29,225 bases of DNA from CAZONU01 sp965370045 (GCA_965370045.1 CBDUSI010000052.1:1-29225); one strand, 5' to 3'; shown: positions 1 to 7,791, counted from the stretch's first letter. A program made the numbers and translations. Notes: generated by a model not told the origin, from the letters alone.

Positions 1-367
1 CGACCTTCTCGTGAACTACTAACGGGTTAGTGACCTCAGTCTCGGCCTCGACCTCCCGGGGGTTCTTGAAGATGTCGCGCTTCTTCTTGGGGTCGTACTT
101 CTCCTTGGGCTTCTTGACGACGTCGGAGGTGATGACCACCTCGTCGGTGTGCGCCGCGGGCAGGGCCACGGTCAAGAGCGTGGCCAGCAAGAAGATTACG
201 GAGTGGACCACCGCGCTGATAACCCACCAGGGCAGCGCGCCGACGCGCTGCTCCACGCGCGTGGACCAGTCCGCTTCGTAAAGCGCGCCCTCGGCCTCGA
301 GCTGTTCGTCGGGCAGCTGGTTCTGGACTTCCTCGATGGCCGAGCGCAGGTCGGTGGATGTCGCCAT
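1..367 (-). CDS. TonB-like membrane anchor of a toroid-protein paralog (partial, 3' end outside window)
   Basis: Only the first 122 codons lie in the window; the gene runs off the left edge. The start is the ATG at 365-367, preceded by a GGGAGAAG ribosome-binding sequence, 15 bp after the stop of the upstream paralog, so the two are probably co-transcribed. The protein begins MATSTDLRSAIEEVQNQ and has one membrane segment at about residues 45-72. It is nearly residue-for-residue the same as the N-terminus of the gene at 383-1936. The segment contains S-A-V-V-H, the spacing (S-x3-H) of the functional Ser/His pair in the TonB transmembrane helix, followed by a Lys/Glu/Pro-rich linker. By analogy with the complete paralog, an alpha/alpha toroid probably follows outside the window. 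Function unknown; tandem duplication is the simplest origin. Confidence 0.8.
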   Translation of the reverse strand, partial: MATSTDLRSAIEEVQNQLPDEQLEAEGALYEADWSTRVEQRVGALPWWVISAVVHSVIFLLATLLTVALPAAHTDEVVITSDVVKKPKEKYDPKKKRDIFKNPREVEAETEVTNPLVVHEKV

Positions 368-382
368 TGGCTTCTCCCTCGC

Positions 383-1936
383 TTACTTGCTGTACATCGG
401 CAGATAGCGGTAGTAGACCTCCAGGCTGAGCGCGTTGATGGCCGTGCTGTAGACGCGCCCGCCGGCCGGGGCCCAGCCCATCTCGCAGTCCCAGGAGCCG
501 TCCGCGTCGCCGCCCCTGCGCTGGTTGGGCAGCAGGGTCTTCTTGAGCGCCGCGTTCCATGTATCCCAGTGCTTGCCGCCCATCTGGAACATGGCCAGCG
601 TTCCGTAGTACCAGTAATAGGGGTTCTGAGCGCTGGCCCGGACATTGTTCTTGGCCTCCCAGGTGGGAAGCGCTTCGAGCAGGCGAGTGGCCTGCTTCTG
701 CATCATCGCGTCGGTGCGCCGCACTCCCATGAACTGCCGGCAGACCGTGCCCACCGCGGTCATCGGATAGGTCTTGCCCCAGGGAGAGTATCCGCGCCGG
801 TTGTAGCCGATCTTGCCGGTCTTGGGGTCGGTCACTTTCTGGATCCAGTTGGTGGCCCCCTGGAAGCCGGCGCCGTCGACCCTGAGGCCGGCTATCTTGG
901 CGCTCTTCAGGGCCATGACCATCCAGCCGGTTACCGAGGTGGAGCGCAGCCCGCCGTGGTGCCAGCCGGCATACTTGTCCTGGGTCTTGAGAATGTTGCC
1001 GACGCCCTTCTGGGCGGCGGGGCGCAGGGCGGCGTCCTTGGTCATGCCGTAGGCCTCGGCCAGTGCCAGGGTGCAGAGGCCGGCGGCGTAGGCCTTGTAG
1101 GAGTGTTTGGTCCAGTCCCCGCCGGGCAACTGTTCCTTGACCAGCCACTTGGTCGCCCGGTTGACGTTGTCGCGGTACTTGCCGGTTTTGTGAGTGTGGC
1201 CCGCGCCGAGGAAGGCCAGGACGGCCATCCCGGTAACCGCGGCGTCGTTGCCCCGTGCTCCGGAGACGCTGCGGCCGCCGGCGTACTTCTTGATGTCCCA
1301 GTGGCCGTCGGCCTCCTGGTGACGGGCCAGCCAGCGCAGCGCCGCCTCCACCGCGCTCTCGGTGGCCGGCGAGCCCCCGAAGCGGGCCACCGCCCGCTTG
1401 CGGCCGCCGCCGCCGCGATAGCCGAAGACCCCGGCCATGCCTCCGCCGCCCACTCCCATGCTGCCAGTAGTGCCGGTCCCGCCCAGCGGGATGTCGCTGA
1501 TGGCGTCCTCCGAGCCGCGCGCGGTCTGGGTGTCCATCTCGTTCTCGGTCTCGTTGTGGGTGATGTCCTCGGGCTTCTCGTGGACTACTAGCGGGTTATC
1601 GACCTTGGTGTCGGCTTTGACTTCGCGGGGGTTCTTGAAGATGTCCCGCTTCTTCTCGGGGTCGAACTTCTTCTCGGGTTCCTTGGCGACGTCGGAGGTG
1701 ATGACCACCTCGTCGGTCTGGGCCGCGGGCAGGGCCACGGTCAAGAGCGTGGCCAGCAGGAAGATCACCGAGTGGACCACGGCGCTGATGACCCACCAGG
1801 GCAGCGCGCCGACGCGCTGCTCCATGCGCGTGGTCCAGTCGGACTGGTAAAGCGCGCCGTCAGCCTCGAGCTGCTCGTCGGGCAGCTGGTTCTGGACTTC
1901 CTCGATGGCCGAGCGAAGGTCGGTCGAAGTTGCCAT
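383..1936 (-). CDS. TonB-like anchor fused to squalene-cyclase/prenyltransferase-type alpha/alpha toroid protein
   Basis: I place the start at the ATG at 1934-1936 (517 aa), because AGGAG sits 7 nt upstream and the tandem paralog begins with the same residues; a longer reading frame upstream has no such support. Residues 1-44 are cytoplasmic and acidic. Residues 45-72 form one membrane helix containing S51-A-V-V-H55, the S-x3-H pattern of TonB. Residues 75-150 are a charged Lys/Glu/Pro linker, then a glycine-rich hinge (151-178). Residues 190-517 are helical repeats with Q-x3-G-x-W (QW) motifs at about 207-213 and in the next repeat, typical of squalene cyclase/prenyltransferase toroids. No cyclase DxDD or zinc-binding catalytic set was recognised, so a binding or scaffolding role is likelier than catalysis. 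The TonB-like helix suggests an ExbB/ExbD-type motor partner, which is not in the window. Confidence 0.85.
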   Translation of the reverse strand: MATSTDLRSAIEEVQNQLPDEQLEADGALYQSDWTTRMEQRVGALPWWVISAVVHSVIFLLATLLTVALPAAQTDEVVITSDVAKEPEKKFDPEKKRDIFKNPREVKADTKVDNPLVVHEKPEDITHNETENEMDTQTARGSEDAISDIPLGGTGTTGSMGVGGGGMAGVFGYRGGGGRKRAVARFGGSPATESAVEAALRWLARHQEADGHWDIKKYAGGRSVSGARGNDAAVTGMAVLAFLGAGHTHKTGKYRDNVNRATKWLVKEQLPGGDWTKHSYKAYAAGLCTLALAEAYGMTKDAALRPAAQKGVGNILKTQDKYAGWHHGGLRSTSVTGWMVMALKSAKIAGLRVDGAGFQGATNWIQKVTDPKTGKIGYNRRGYSPWGKTYPMTAVGTVCRQFMGVRRTDAMMQKQATRLLEALPTWEAKNNVRASAQNPYYWYYGTLAMFQMGGKHWDTWNAALKKTLLPNQRRGGDADGSWDCEMGWAPAGGRVYSTAINALSLEVYYRYLPMYSK

Positions 1937-1961
1937 GTTGAATCTCCTGCACTTGTGAATC

Positions 1962-1987
1962 GGGCCCTTGGGGCCCTCAGAGAGGGC
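1962..1987 (-). promoter_or_regulatory. Two overlapping hairpins in the leader of the toroid operon
   Basis: In the leader of the minus-strand toroid gene, two perfect 6-bp hairpins with 3-nt loops lie back to back. One pairs 1962-1967 with 1971-1976 (GGGCCC arms). The other pairs 1973-1978 with 1982-1987 (GCCCTC/GAGGGC arms). They share bases 1973-1976, so they cannot form together. They lie about 25-50 nt upstream of the start codon and downstream of a TATAAT box. No U-run follows, so neither is a simple terminator. Alternative RNA folds are an inference. Confidence 0.4.
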
Positions 1988-2017
1988 TAACGATAGAACG
2001 CCGTCTTGGTTCACGGT

Positions 2018-2023
2018 ATTATA
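2018..2023 (-). promoter_or_regulatory. Candidate -10 box of the toroid operon
   Basis: A perfect TATAAT reads on the minus strand in a short A/T-rich patch inside otherwise G+C-rich DNA, about 80 bp upstream of the ATG at 1936. No good -35 hexamer stands at 16-18 bp, so the call rests on the -10 box and context. Confidence 0.4.
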
Positions 2024-2189
2024 TAATAAGGAAGCGCACAACGTGCACCCGGTCCGCGGCCGGCCGGCCGGAAGCCGCAACAAGCCCCTGTCTGAAAGAC
2101 GGTTACGGGTTTGGGCCCAGCAGATCGCTCAGTTCGGCGACGTATACGCCCCGAAAGCCCTCGTGAGCGTATCATCCGCAAGGAAAGAG

Positions 2190-2217
2190 TTGCCGGCGCC
2201 GGGGCAGCGGCTAGAAT
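2190..2217 (+). promoter_or_regulatory. Candidate sigma70 promoter of the ICMT-like gene
   Basis: TTGCCG (2190-2195), a 16-bp spacer and TAGAAT (2212-2217). The expected transcription start falls at about 2223-2225, on the ATG at 2224, so the mRNA could be leaderless. This agrees with the lack of a clear Shine-Dalgarno sequence there. Confidence 0.45.
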
Positions 2218-2223
2218 CGAGGC

Positions 2224-2820
2224 ATGATCAAGTACCCGCTCTACGCCTACCTCGCGCTGATCTTCATCTCGCGCCTGGCATTTCGCCACCGCGAGTGCGT
2301 GCGCGCGGTTGGTGATGGCGCCGCCGGCCGAAGCGGCCCGGAGCGCCGGCAGGGAGCGATCTTCTGCCTGCTGCCGCTGGCGCTGATGCAGCTGGGGCCC
2401 TGCGTCGAGTACGGTCTGCGCTCGTTGGGCTTTATCGGGCCGGCGCCCGAGGGCGGAGGCTTTTTCGCGATGATGCGTCCCGGCAACGCCGCCGCCGGGC
2501 TGGTGCTCTTCGCGGCCGGAACAATCCTGGCCGCGGCCGCCAGCCGGCATCTCTCCCGCGCCTGGGTCGAGGAGCCGGGCGCGCTGTGCACCGAGGGCAT
2601 CTACGCGGTCGTCCGCCATCCGCTTTACGCCGCCTACCTGGTGCAGGGCGCGGGCGGCATGCTGATGCTCGGGGCCCTCTGGAGCTGGGCCGGCTACGCG
2701 CTGGCCGGGGTGCTTATCCTGGTCCGCACGCTGCTCGAGGACCGCGCCATGGCCGGGCGCTTTGACGCCTTTGCTGAATACCGCCGGCGGGTCAAGCGCC
2801 TGGTGCCGGGGATATTCTGA
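2224..2820 (+). CDS. Isoprenylcysteine carboxyl methyltransferase (ICMT/PEMT)-like membrane protein
   Basis: A 198-residue membrane protein with hydrophobic helices at about residues 3-16, 43-56, 85-106 and 134-162. The C-terminal third has the ICMT/PEMT pattern: G-I-Y-x-V-V-R-H-P-L-Y (about 125-135), a long hydrophobic helix pair, then an acidic E-D-R and F-A-E-Y-R-R-R-V followed by a terminal V-P-G. In this family the region binds S-adenosylmethionine at the membrane face and methylates a lipid or lipid-like substrate; bacterial substrates are mostly unknown. No clear Shine-Dalgarno precedes the ATG. The stop lies 4 bp from the convergent stop of the next gene. It does not look co-transcribed with any neighbour. 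Confidence 0.8.
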   Translation: MIKYPLYAYLALIFISRLAFRHRECVRAVGDGAAGRSGPERRQGAIFCLLPLALMQLGPCVEYGLRSLGFIGPAPEGGGFFAMMRPGNAAAGLVLFAAGTILAAAASRHLSRAWVEEPGALCTEGIYAVVRHPLYAAYLVQGAGGMLMLGALWSWAGYALAGVLILVRTLLEDRAMAGRFDAFAEYRRRVKRLVPGIF

Positions 2821-2824
2821 ACCG

Positions 2825-5173
2825 CTACTTGCCGGCGCGCTTTTTCTCTTCCTTCTCCATGAAGTCGGCGAACTGGATCATCAAGACCGCCGTCACGGTG
2901 ACGCAGTTGGGCCAGCTGGCGATTTTGCCCTTGAAGACCCAGGTCGGATAGCAACCATCTTCCGTTTGGGTTTTCACTATGGTGTTGGCCAGGGCGATGG
3001 CCTTGGCCAGGTATTGATCCTTCCCGGTGGCCTCGTAAAGCCTCAGGTAGGCGCGGACCATCGACACTATAGACCCGTTGACCGCTGTAAAGCAGACGTA
3101 CTGTTCTCTGACAAACGGCGTTTTACCCCACCACGTAAACTGGTCTTCTCCGAAGCGCATGGCGTCTTCGGCCAGGGACAGATACTGGGGATGGGCCTTG
3201 ACCCGTTTGAGCAGGCATTCGGCGGCCGGGCTTGCGCAGTACCTGGTCTGATTGCTGTACGGCGGCCTGTCCGCGCCCACGTCGGCGAACTGCCCCTTCC
3301 AGTCATAGGTCTTGAAGGGATTCTCCAGCAGCCACTTCATCGCTGCCGCTGCTGTCTTTTCGTACTGCTTGCAGCCGTATTGATTGACCAAGCGGTCCAA
3401 AAAATACACCGTTTTTCCGGGAAGAAGCTCATCCTTAGCCGTGGCCTTGCCGTCCACCGGTGCGATGACGTAGTGCCATGTCCCGGAGGGGAGCTGGAGC
3501 TTCTTGTAGACGTCCGCTATCTGCTTGGCGGCCAGGAGGTACTTCTCGTCTTCGCAGGCGTCGTAGAGGTCCAGATAGGCATGCCCGGCTTTGCTGGGTG
3601 CGTTCATCTTGACCCACTTCCGGTTGGAGGACATGGGCGAAATGTGGGCCAGTGCCTGCCCCTCGGGGAAACTGATAGAGATGAGATAGTCCGCGGCATT
3701 CCTGGCCATAGTTAGCGCTTCTTCCTTCTCTTTGACCTCCGCGGCATGCTTCGCCAGATATGACATCCCCGATATGCAGGCGCTAACGTGATGGGTAATC
3801 CAATGCCTGCACTTGTATTTCCCCTTTTCCTTGAACTGCTTATAGTACGGGCACTCCCGAATGAATCGCAGGCAGCGCAGGGCGCTTTCGCGATACTCGC
3901 GGCTGGTCAGGATCTCGTGGGGGCCCTTGAAGCCTGCGGCCTTCCTTAAGACCCGCTCCTCCACGTCCTTGGGCGGTTTCGGTTTTTTGGGTGAACCGTA
4001 GTTCGCGATCTTGGCGGTCCCCACCACGTCGCCGCCCTTGGCCGTGAGGCCTTCGACCTTGAGTCCGTACCAGCCGTCTCTCATATCCTTCCATACCTGT
4101 GTCAACGGCGCCCAGGGCTCCGGGGCCTCGAAAACGTGCTTCTTCCTGCCCTTTTTGGCTGAAACCGTGAACCGGTAATACTTGGCGCCTTTCACGGGCT
4201 TGAACTCAAAGGCCGGAACGTACAGGAACCGCCTCGCGTACGGGTTCCAGAAGAGCTGCTTGCCGGGAACACCGGGCCGAAGCGGCGTCAGGTACTCCTT
4301 CGCCGCCTGGGCGTTTATCTTCTTCCAGTCGAGCGTTATCGCCTTGGGCTTCTTCCCCGACTTTGCCTTCCCGGACCCTCCGACCCCGGCGGCCAGCAGT
4401 CCGCCGCCTCCGAAGACCACGGCCGAAGCCACGACCGCCGCGGCACATATCTTCACCTTCGCCCAGAACATCGCCTTCATGATTGCCTCCGCTGTAGCTG
4501 TGGCGGCGGCCGTGGCCGTCGCCGTCCCCAAACTCAACGCCTGGATGGAGGCGGTCAGAGTGGCGGGCGCCTGGAGCTGTTCGCCCAGCAGGCCGGCCAG
4601 CGCCGCGGCGGGCACGGCCGCCCCGCGACGGGACAGCCGGGCGCGGAGCTTTTCCATGCCCAGCCGCAGCCGGCTCTCGGCGGTGCGCTCGGGGCAGCCG
4701 AGTTCGGCCGCGACCTCCGCGCGCGAGAGACCGCGCAGGTAACGCAAGGCCAGGGCCTCGCGCTGCCTGGCCGGCAGGGAGTCCAGCGCCGCGTCGAGGT
4801 GCGGGCGGGCTGCTTCCCAGGAAGCTCCGGGTTCGGTTCGCTGGCGCATGGTCATTGCCTCCCGCTCGTGCCTGGCACGGCGCGCCTCCGTCTTGCGGAG
4901 GTTGCGCGCGCAGTTCCTGGCGGCACGGTGCAACCAGTCGACCAGGACCGTACCCGAAGCCAGCTTCCGGCCCTTCCGCAGAAGGACCAGGAAGGCCGCC
5001 TGGGTCGCGTCCTCCGCCGTGTGCCGGTCTCCGAGAACGCGAAGACAAGTCGCGAAGACCGTGTTCGCGTACCTCGCGACGATCTCGCCGTAGAGATCGG
5101 GCGAGCCCTTGCGTCGGTACTCGGCGAAGACCTCTCTGTCGGTCAGGCGCTCCACTGCACCACCACCTTCCAT
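2825..5173 (-). CDS. ECF sigma factor fused to membrane segment and large alpha-helical toroid-like domain (copy 1)
   Basis: 782 residues from ATG 5173; a GTG at residue 7 with GGAAGG upstream is an alternative start. Residues about 25-90 are ECF sigma region 2 (the A-E-D-A-T-Q-A-A-F-L-V-L signature) and about 120-180 region 4 with its helix-turn-helix (L-S-R-A-E-V-A-A-E-L-G). An alanine/threonine-rich linker leads to one membrane segment at about 240-265 (I-C-A-A-A-V-V-A-S-A-V-V-F), then a Lys/Gly-rich stretch and about 500 residues outside the cytoplasm. From about 410 on this part has repeated amphipathic helix pairs with L-Q-L-P-S-G-T-W-H-Y and D-W-K-G-Q-F, like (alpha/alpha)6-barrel carbohydrate-active proteins; no catalytic set was identified. 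Membrane-tethered ECF sigma factors of this layout are typical of planctomycetes. No separate anti-sigma gene is adjacent, so the tethered domain may act as the sensor. Confidence 0.85.
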   Translation of the reverse strand: MEGGGAVERLTDREVFAEYRRKGSPDLYGEIVARYANTVFATCLRVLGDRHTAEDATQAAFLVLLRKGRKLASGTVLVDWLHRAARNCARNLRKTEARRARHEREAMTMRQRTEPGASWEAARPHLDAALDSLPARQREALALRYLRGLSRAEVAAELGCPERTAESRLRLGMEKLRARLSRRGAAVPAAALAGLLGEQLQAPATLTASIQALSLGTATATAAATATAEAIMKAMFWAKVKICAAAVVASAVVFGGGGLLAAGVGGSGKAKSGKKPKAITLDWKKINAQAAKEYLTPLRPGVPGKQLFWNPYARRFLYVPAFEFKPVKGAKYYRFTVSAKKGRKKHVFEAPEPWAPLTQVWKDMRDGWYGLKVEGLTAKGGDVVGTAKIANYGSPKKPKPPKDVEERVLRKAAGFKGPHEILTSREYRESALRCLRFIRECPYYKQFKEKGKYKCRHWITHHVSACISGMSYLAKHAAEVKEKEEALTMARNAADYLISISFPEGQALAHISPMSSNRKWVKMNAPSKAGHAYLDLYDACEDEKYLLAAKQIADVYKKLQLPSGTWHYVIAPVDGKATAKDELLPGKTVYFLDRLVNQYGCKQYEKTAAAAMKWLLENPFKTYDWKGQFADVGADRPPYSNQTRYCASPAAECLLKRVKAHPQYLSLAEDAMRFGEDQFTWWGKTPFVREQYVCFTAVNGSIVSMVRAYLRLYEATGKDQYLAKAIALANTIVKTQTEDGCYPTWVFKGKIASWPNCVTVTAVLMIQFADFMEKEEKKRAGK
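4255..4472. repeat. 218-bp segment identical to 6799-7016
   Basis: By direct reading, these 218 bases match 6799-7016 without a difference (offset 2544). The block covers the membrane segment and start of the exported part of both sigma-toroid fusions. It ends one base upstream of a shared in-frame ATG. Further into the toroid the copies are similar but diverged; the sigma halves are not alike at this level. Recent duplication or gene conversion is implied. Confidence 0.9.
4480..4490 (-). promoter_or_regulatory. Internal ribosome-binding site and ATG inside sigma-toroid copy 1
   Basis: On the minus strand GGAGG (4486-4490) lies 5 nt before an in-frame ATG whose A is at 4480 (residue 232). 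From there the protein reads M-K-A-M-F-W-A-K-V-K followed by a hydrophobic stretch, which looks like a signal peptide or membrane anchor. This could be a working internal start or a relic of a once separate gene. Confidence 0.45.
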
Positions 5174-5215
5174 CCGCCAGGGAGTTGTACGGCGGAGGCG
5201 GGTTGACTCAAAGAC

Positions 5216-5244
5216 ATTATAGCCAAGCCGGCGGCCTTGCGCAA
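5216..5244 (-). promoter_or_regulatory. Candidate sigma70 promoter of sigma-toroid copy 1
   Basis: Read on the minus strand: TTGCGC at 5239-5244, a 17-bp spacer, TATAAT at 5216-5221. The -10 is perfect and the -35 matches at three positions. The expected start near 5209 gives a leader of about 36 nt before the ATG at 5173. Upstream (5280-5345) the DNA is very G+C-rich with a 10-base C run. Confidence 0.5.
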
Positions 5245-5344
5245 AGCGTGTGTGTTCAGCGGGTTGTACTCGGCCGAAGGGCGAGGGGCCCGCGCGTCGG
5301 GCGCAGGCCCCCCCCCCGGGCTTTCGCGTGCCGGCCTTGCGGCG

Positions 5345-7756
5345 CTACTTGCCGGCGCGCTTCTTTTCCTCCTTTTCCAGGAAGTCGGCGAACTTGAGCA
5401 TGAATACCGCCGTGTGGGTGGGGCAGTTGGGCCAGCCGTCGATCCCGCCCTTGAAGACCCAGGTCGGGTAGCAGCCGTCCTTCGTCTGCGTCTTCACCAG
5501 GGTGTTGGCCAGGGCGATGGCCTTGGCGAGATACGGTTCCTTCCCGGTGGCCTCGTAGAGCCTCAGGTAGGGGCGGATCATCGACGTCAAAGACGCGTTG
5601 ACCGCCGCAAAACAGATGTACTGTTCCCTGACAAACGGCCCCTTACGACTCCACCACGTGAACTGGTCTTCTCCGAAGCGGACGGCATCTTCGGCCATGG
5701 AGACATACTCAGGGTTGGCGCCAGCTCGTTTGAGGAGGCATTGGGCGCTTCGAACCGGAGCGCCTCTCGCGTGATTGCTGTAGGGCGGCCGGTCCGCGGG
5801 CATGTCATCGAACTGCCCCTTCCAGTCATAGGTCTTGAAGGGATTCTCCAGCAGCCACTTTACCGCCGCCTCCGCTGTCTTCTGGTACTGCTTGCAGCCG
5901 TATTGCTTGATCAGGCGCTCCAGAAAACGCACCGCATTTCCGGGCAGGAGCTCCTCTTTGGCCACGGCCTTGCCGTCCGCCGGCGCAATCTTGTAATGCC
6001 ATGTGCCGGAGGGAAGCTGGAGCTTCTTGTAAACGTCGGCTATCCGCTTGGCGGCCAGGAGGTACTTCTTGTCTTTACAGGCGTCGTAGAGGTCCAGGTA
6101 GGCATGCCCAGGTTTGTAGGGTGTGTTCATCTTGACCCACTTATCCCCAGCCCCGCCCAGAGACATGGGCGGGATGTGGGCCAGCGCCTGCCCCTCGGGG
6201 AAACTGATAGAGAGGAGATAGTCGGCGGCGTTCCTGGCCATGGTCAGCGCTTCTTCCTTCTCCTTGGCATTTGAAGCGTGCTTAGCCAGATAAGCCATCC
6301 CCGACACGCAGGCACTTACGTGTTTGGTGACCCACCCCTTCGGGCATTTCACTGTGTATTTTCCAGTCTTCTTGAACTGCCTGTAATATGGGAACTCCCG
6401 CATGAATCGCAGGCAGCGCAGGGCGCTTTCGCGATACTCGCGACTGCTCAGGGTCTCGCCGTAAGGGCCCTTGAAGACCTCGGCCTTCTCGAAGACCCGC
6501 TCCTCCACGTCCTTGGCAGGCTTCATCTGCCGAGGTTTGCCGTAGACCGTGATCCTGGCGGTACCCATCACCGCGCCGCCCTTTGCCGTGAGACCTTCGA
6601 CCTTGAGTCCGAACCAGCCGCTGCTCATATCCTTCCATACCGGCGTCAACGGCGCCCAGGGCTCCGGGGCCTCGAAGACGTGCTTCTTCCTGCCCTTCTT
6701 GGAGGCAACCGTGAACCGGTAATATTTGGCGCCTTTCACGGGTTTGAACTCAAAGGCCGGAACGTACAGGAACCGCCTCGCGTACGGGTTCCAGAAGGGC
6801 TGCTTGCCGGGAACACCGGGCCGAAGCGGCGTCAGGTACTCCTTCGCCGCCTGGGCGTTTATCTTCTTCCAGTCGAGCGTTATCGCCTTGGGCTTCTTCC
6901 CCGACTTTGCCTTCCCGGACCCTCCGACCCCGGCGGCCAGCAGTCCGCCGCCTCCGAAGACCACGGCCGAAGCCACGACCGCCGCGGCACATATCTTCAC
7001 CTTCGCCCAGAACATCATCTTCAACGCTCCTTTCGCCATGACTGCCGCGGTCCCGCCCGCGGCGGTGAGTCCCGCCGCCGAGCCCAGCGCCGCGGAGAGT
7101 TTCCCGGAAGCGGCCAGCAGGAACTCCGGGCAGGCCGCCTCGGCGCTCCTCCCGGCGAGCATCCCCGCCAGTGTCGCGGCGGGCAGTCCCAGCCCCGTCC
7201 GCGCCAGTCGCGCGCGGAGCTTCTCCACGCCGCGATGCACGTGCCGGGCCACCGCACCCTCGGAGACGCCCATGGACTTGGCCACCTGGCGGTGGCTGCG
7301 GCCCTCCAGGTAGTGCAGCACCACGGCCTCGCGCTGCGCGCGGGGCAGGCTCTCCACGGCCTGGTCGAGCCTCGCGCGCAGTTCCGCCCGGGCCGGGTCA
7401 GCCGGCGCGTCCCCGGAGACGTCCCGATGTGCGAGCATCCTTGTCGCCTCCTTCTCCCGCGCCCGGATGGCCTTCTGGCGGCGGCGCTCGCGAAGCGATA
7501 CGCGCAGGGCCACGCCGTGCAGGAAGGCGCCCGGAGCCTTGCGCACCGAGCGCGCCTTCCGGGCCAGCACCAGGAAGACCGCCTGCGCGGCGTCCTCGGC
7601 GGCCTCGCGCGCGCCCAGCACCCGGTGGCAGGTGTGGTAGACCATGCCGCCGTGCCGCGAGACCAGGGCCTCGAAGGCGCCGTCGGCCTCCGGGCCGCCT
7701 CGCGCGCAGACCGAAAGAAGCTCCGCGTCGCTGCGTTCCCTGACTAGCTGATCCAT
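5345..7756 (-). CDS. ECF sigma factor fused to membrane segment and large alpha-helical toroid-like domain (copy 2)
   Basis: 803 residues from ATG 7756, with AGGAGAG just upstream. Region 2 spans about 25-95 (A-E-D-A-A-Q-A-V-F-L-V-L-A-R-K-A) and region 4 about 130-185 (Y-L-E-G-R-S-H-R-Q-V-A-K-S-M-G-V-S). It is an ECF sigma factor clearly different from copy 1: the two sigma halves share only family signatures. From M248 on (F-W-A-K-V-K-I-C) the membrane segment and exported domain are close to copy 1, both ending E-K-E-E-K-K-R-A-G-K. The toroid-like part again has L-Q-L-P-S-G-T-W-H-Y and D-W-K-G-Q-F. The likely role is a membrane-tethered transcription regulator sensing or processing something outside the cytoplasm; targets are unknown. 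Confidence 0.85.
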   Translation of the reverse strand: MDQLVRERSDAELLSVCARGGPEADGAFEALVSRHGGMVYHTCHRVLGAREAAEDAAQAVFLVLARKARSVRKAPGAFLHGVALRVSLRERRRQKAIRAREKEATRMLAHRDVSGDAPADPARAELRARLDQAVESLPRAQREAVVLHYLEGRSHRQVAKSMGVSEGAVARHVHRGVEKLRARLARTGLGLPAATLAGMLAGRSAEAACPEFLLAASGKLSAALGSAAGLTAAGGTAAVMAKGALKMMFWAKVKICAAAVVASAVVFGGGGLLAAGVGGSGKAKSGKKPKAITLDWKKINAQAAKEYLTPLRPGVPGKQPFWNPYARRFLYVPAFEFKPVKGAKYYRFTVASKKGRKKHVFEAPEPWAPLTPVWKDMSSGWFGLKVEGLTAKGGAVMGTARITVYGKPRQMKPAKDVEERVFEKAEVFKGPYGETLSSREYRESALRCLRFMREFPYYRQFKKTGKYTVKCPKGWVTKHVSACVSGMAYLAKHASNAKEKEEALTMARNAADYLLSISFPEGQALAHIPPMSLGGAGDKWVKMNTPYKPGHAYLDLYDACKDKKYLLAAKRIADVYKKLQLPSGTWHYKIAPADGKAVAKEELLPGNAVRFLERLIKQYGCKQYQKTAEAAVKWLLENPFKTYDWKGQFDDMPADRPPYSNHARGAPVRSAQCLLKRAGANPEYVSMAEDAVRFGEDQFTWWSRKGPFVREQYICFAAVNASLTSMIRPYLRLYEATGKEPYLAKAIALANTLVKTQTKDGCYPTWVFKGGIDGWPNCPTHTAVFMLKFADFLEKEEKKRAGK
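6799..7016. repeat. 218-bp segment identical to 4255-4472
   Basis: Second copy of the identical block, within sigma-toroid copy 2. See 4255-4472 for its extent and meaning. Confidence 0.9.
7018..7033 (-). promoter_or_regulatory. Internal ribosome-binding site and ATG inside sigma-toroid copy 2
   Basis: On the minus strand AAAGGAG (7027-7033) lies 8 nt before in-frame ATGs at 7018 and 7015 (residues 247-248). The second ATG is the homologous position of the M-F-W-A-K-V-K start in copy 1. The Shine-Dalgarno sequences differ between the copies, but both sit at the same module boundary. Confidence 0.45.
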
Positions 7757-7791
7757 CCGGACTCTCCTGTCCTTCCTGTTACGGCAGTGGG

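Noticed and set aside
149..1591. 480-residue plus-strand open frame opposite the toroid genes
   Set aside because: It crosses the boundary between two clear minus-strand paralogs and has no start signal or recognisable domain.
5308..5317. Run of ten C residues between the two sigma-toroid genes, considered as a phase-variation tract
   Set aside because: It lies in non-coding sequence well upstream of the -35 box of copy 1, so slippage would not alter a frame or promoter spacing.
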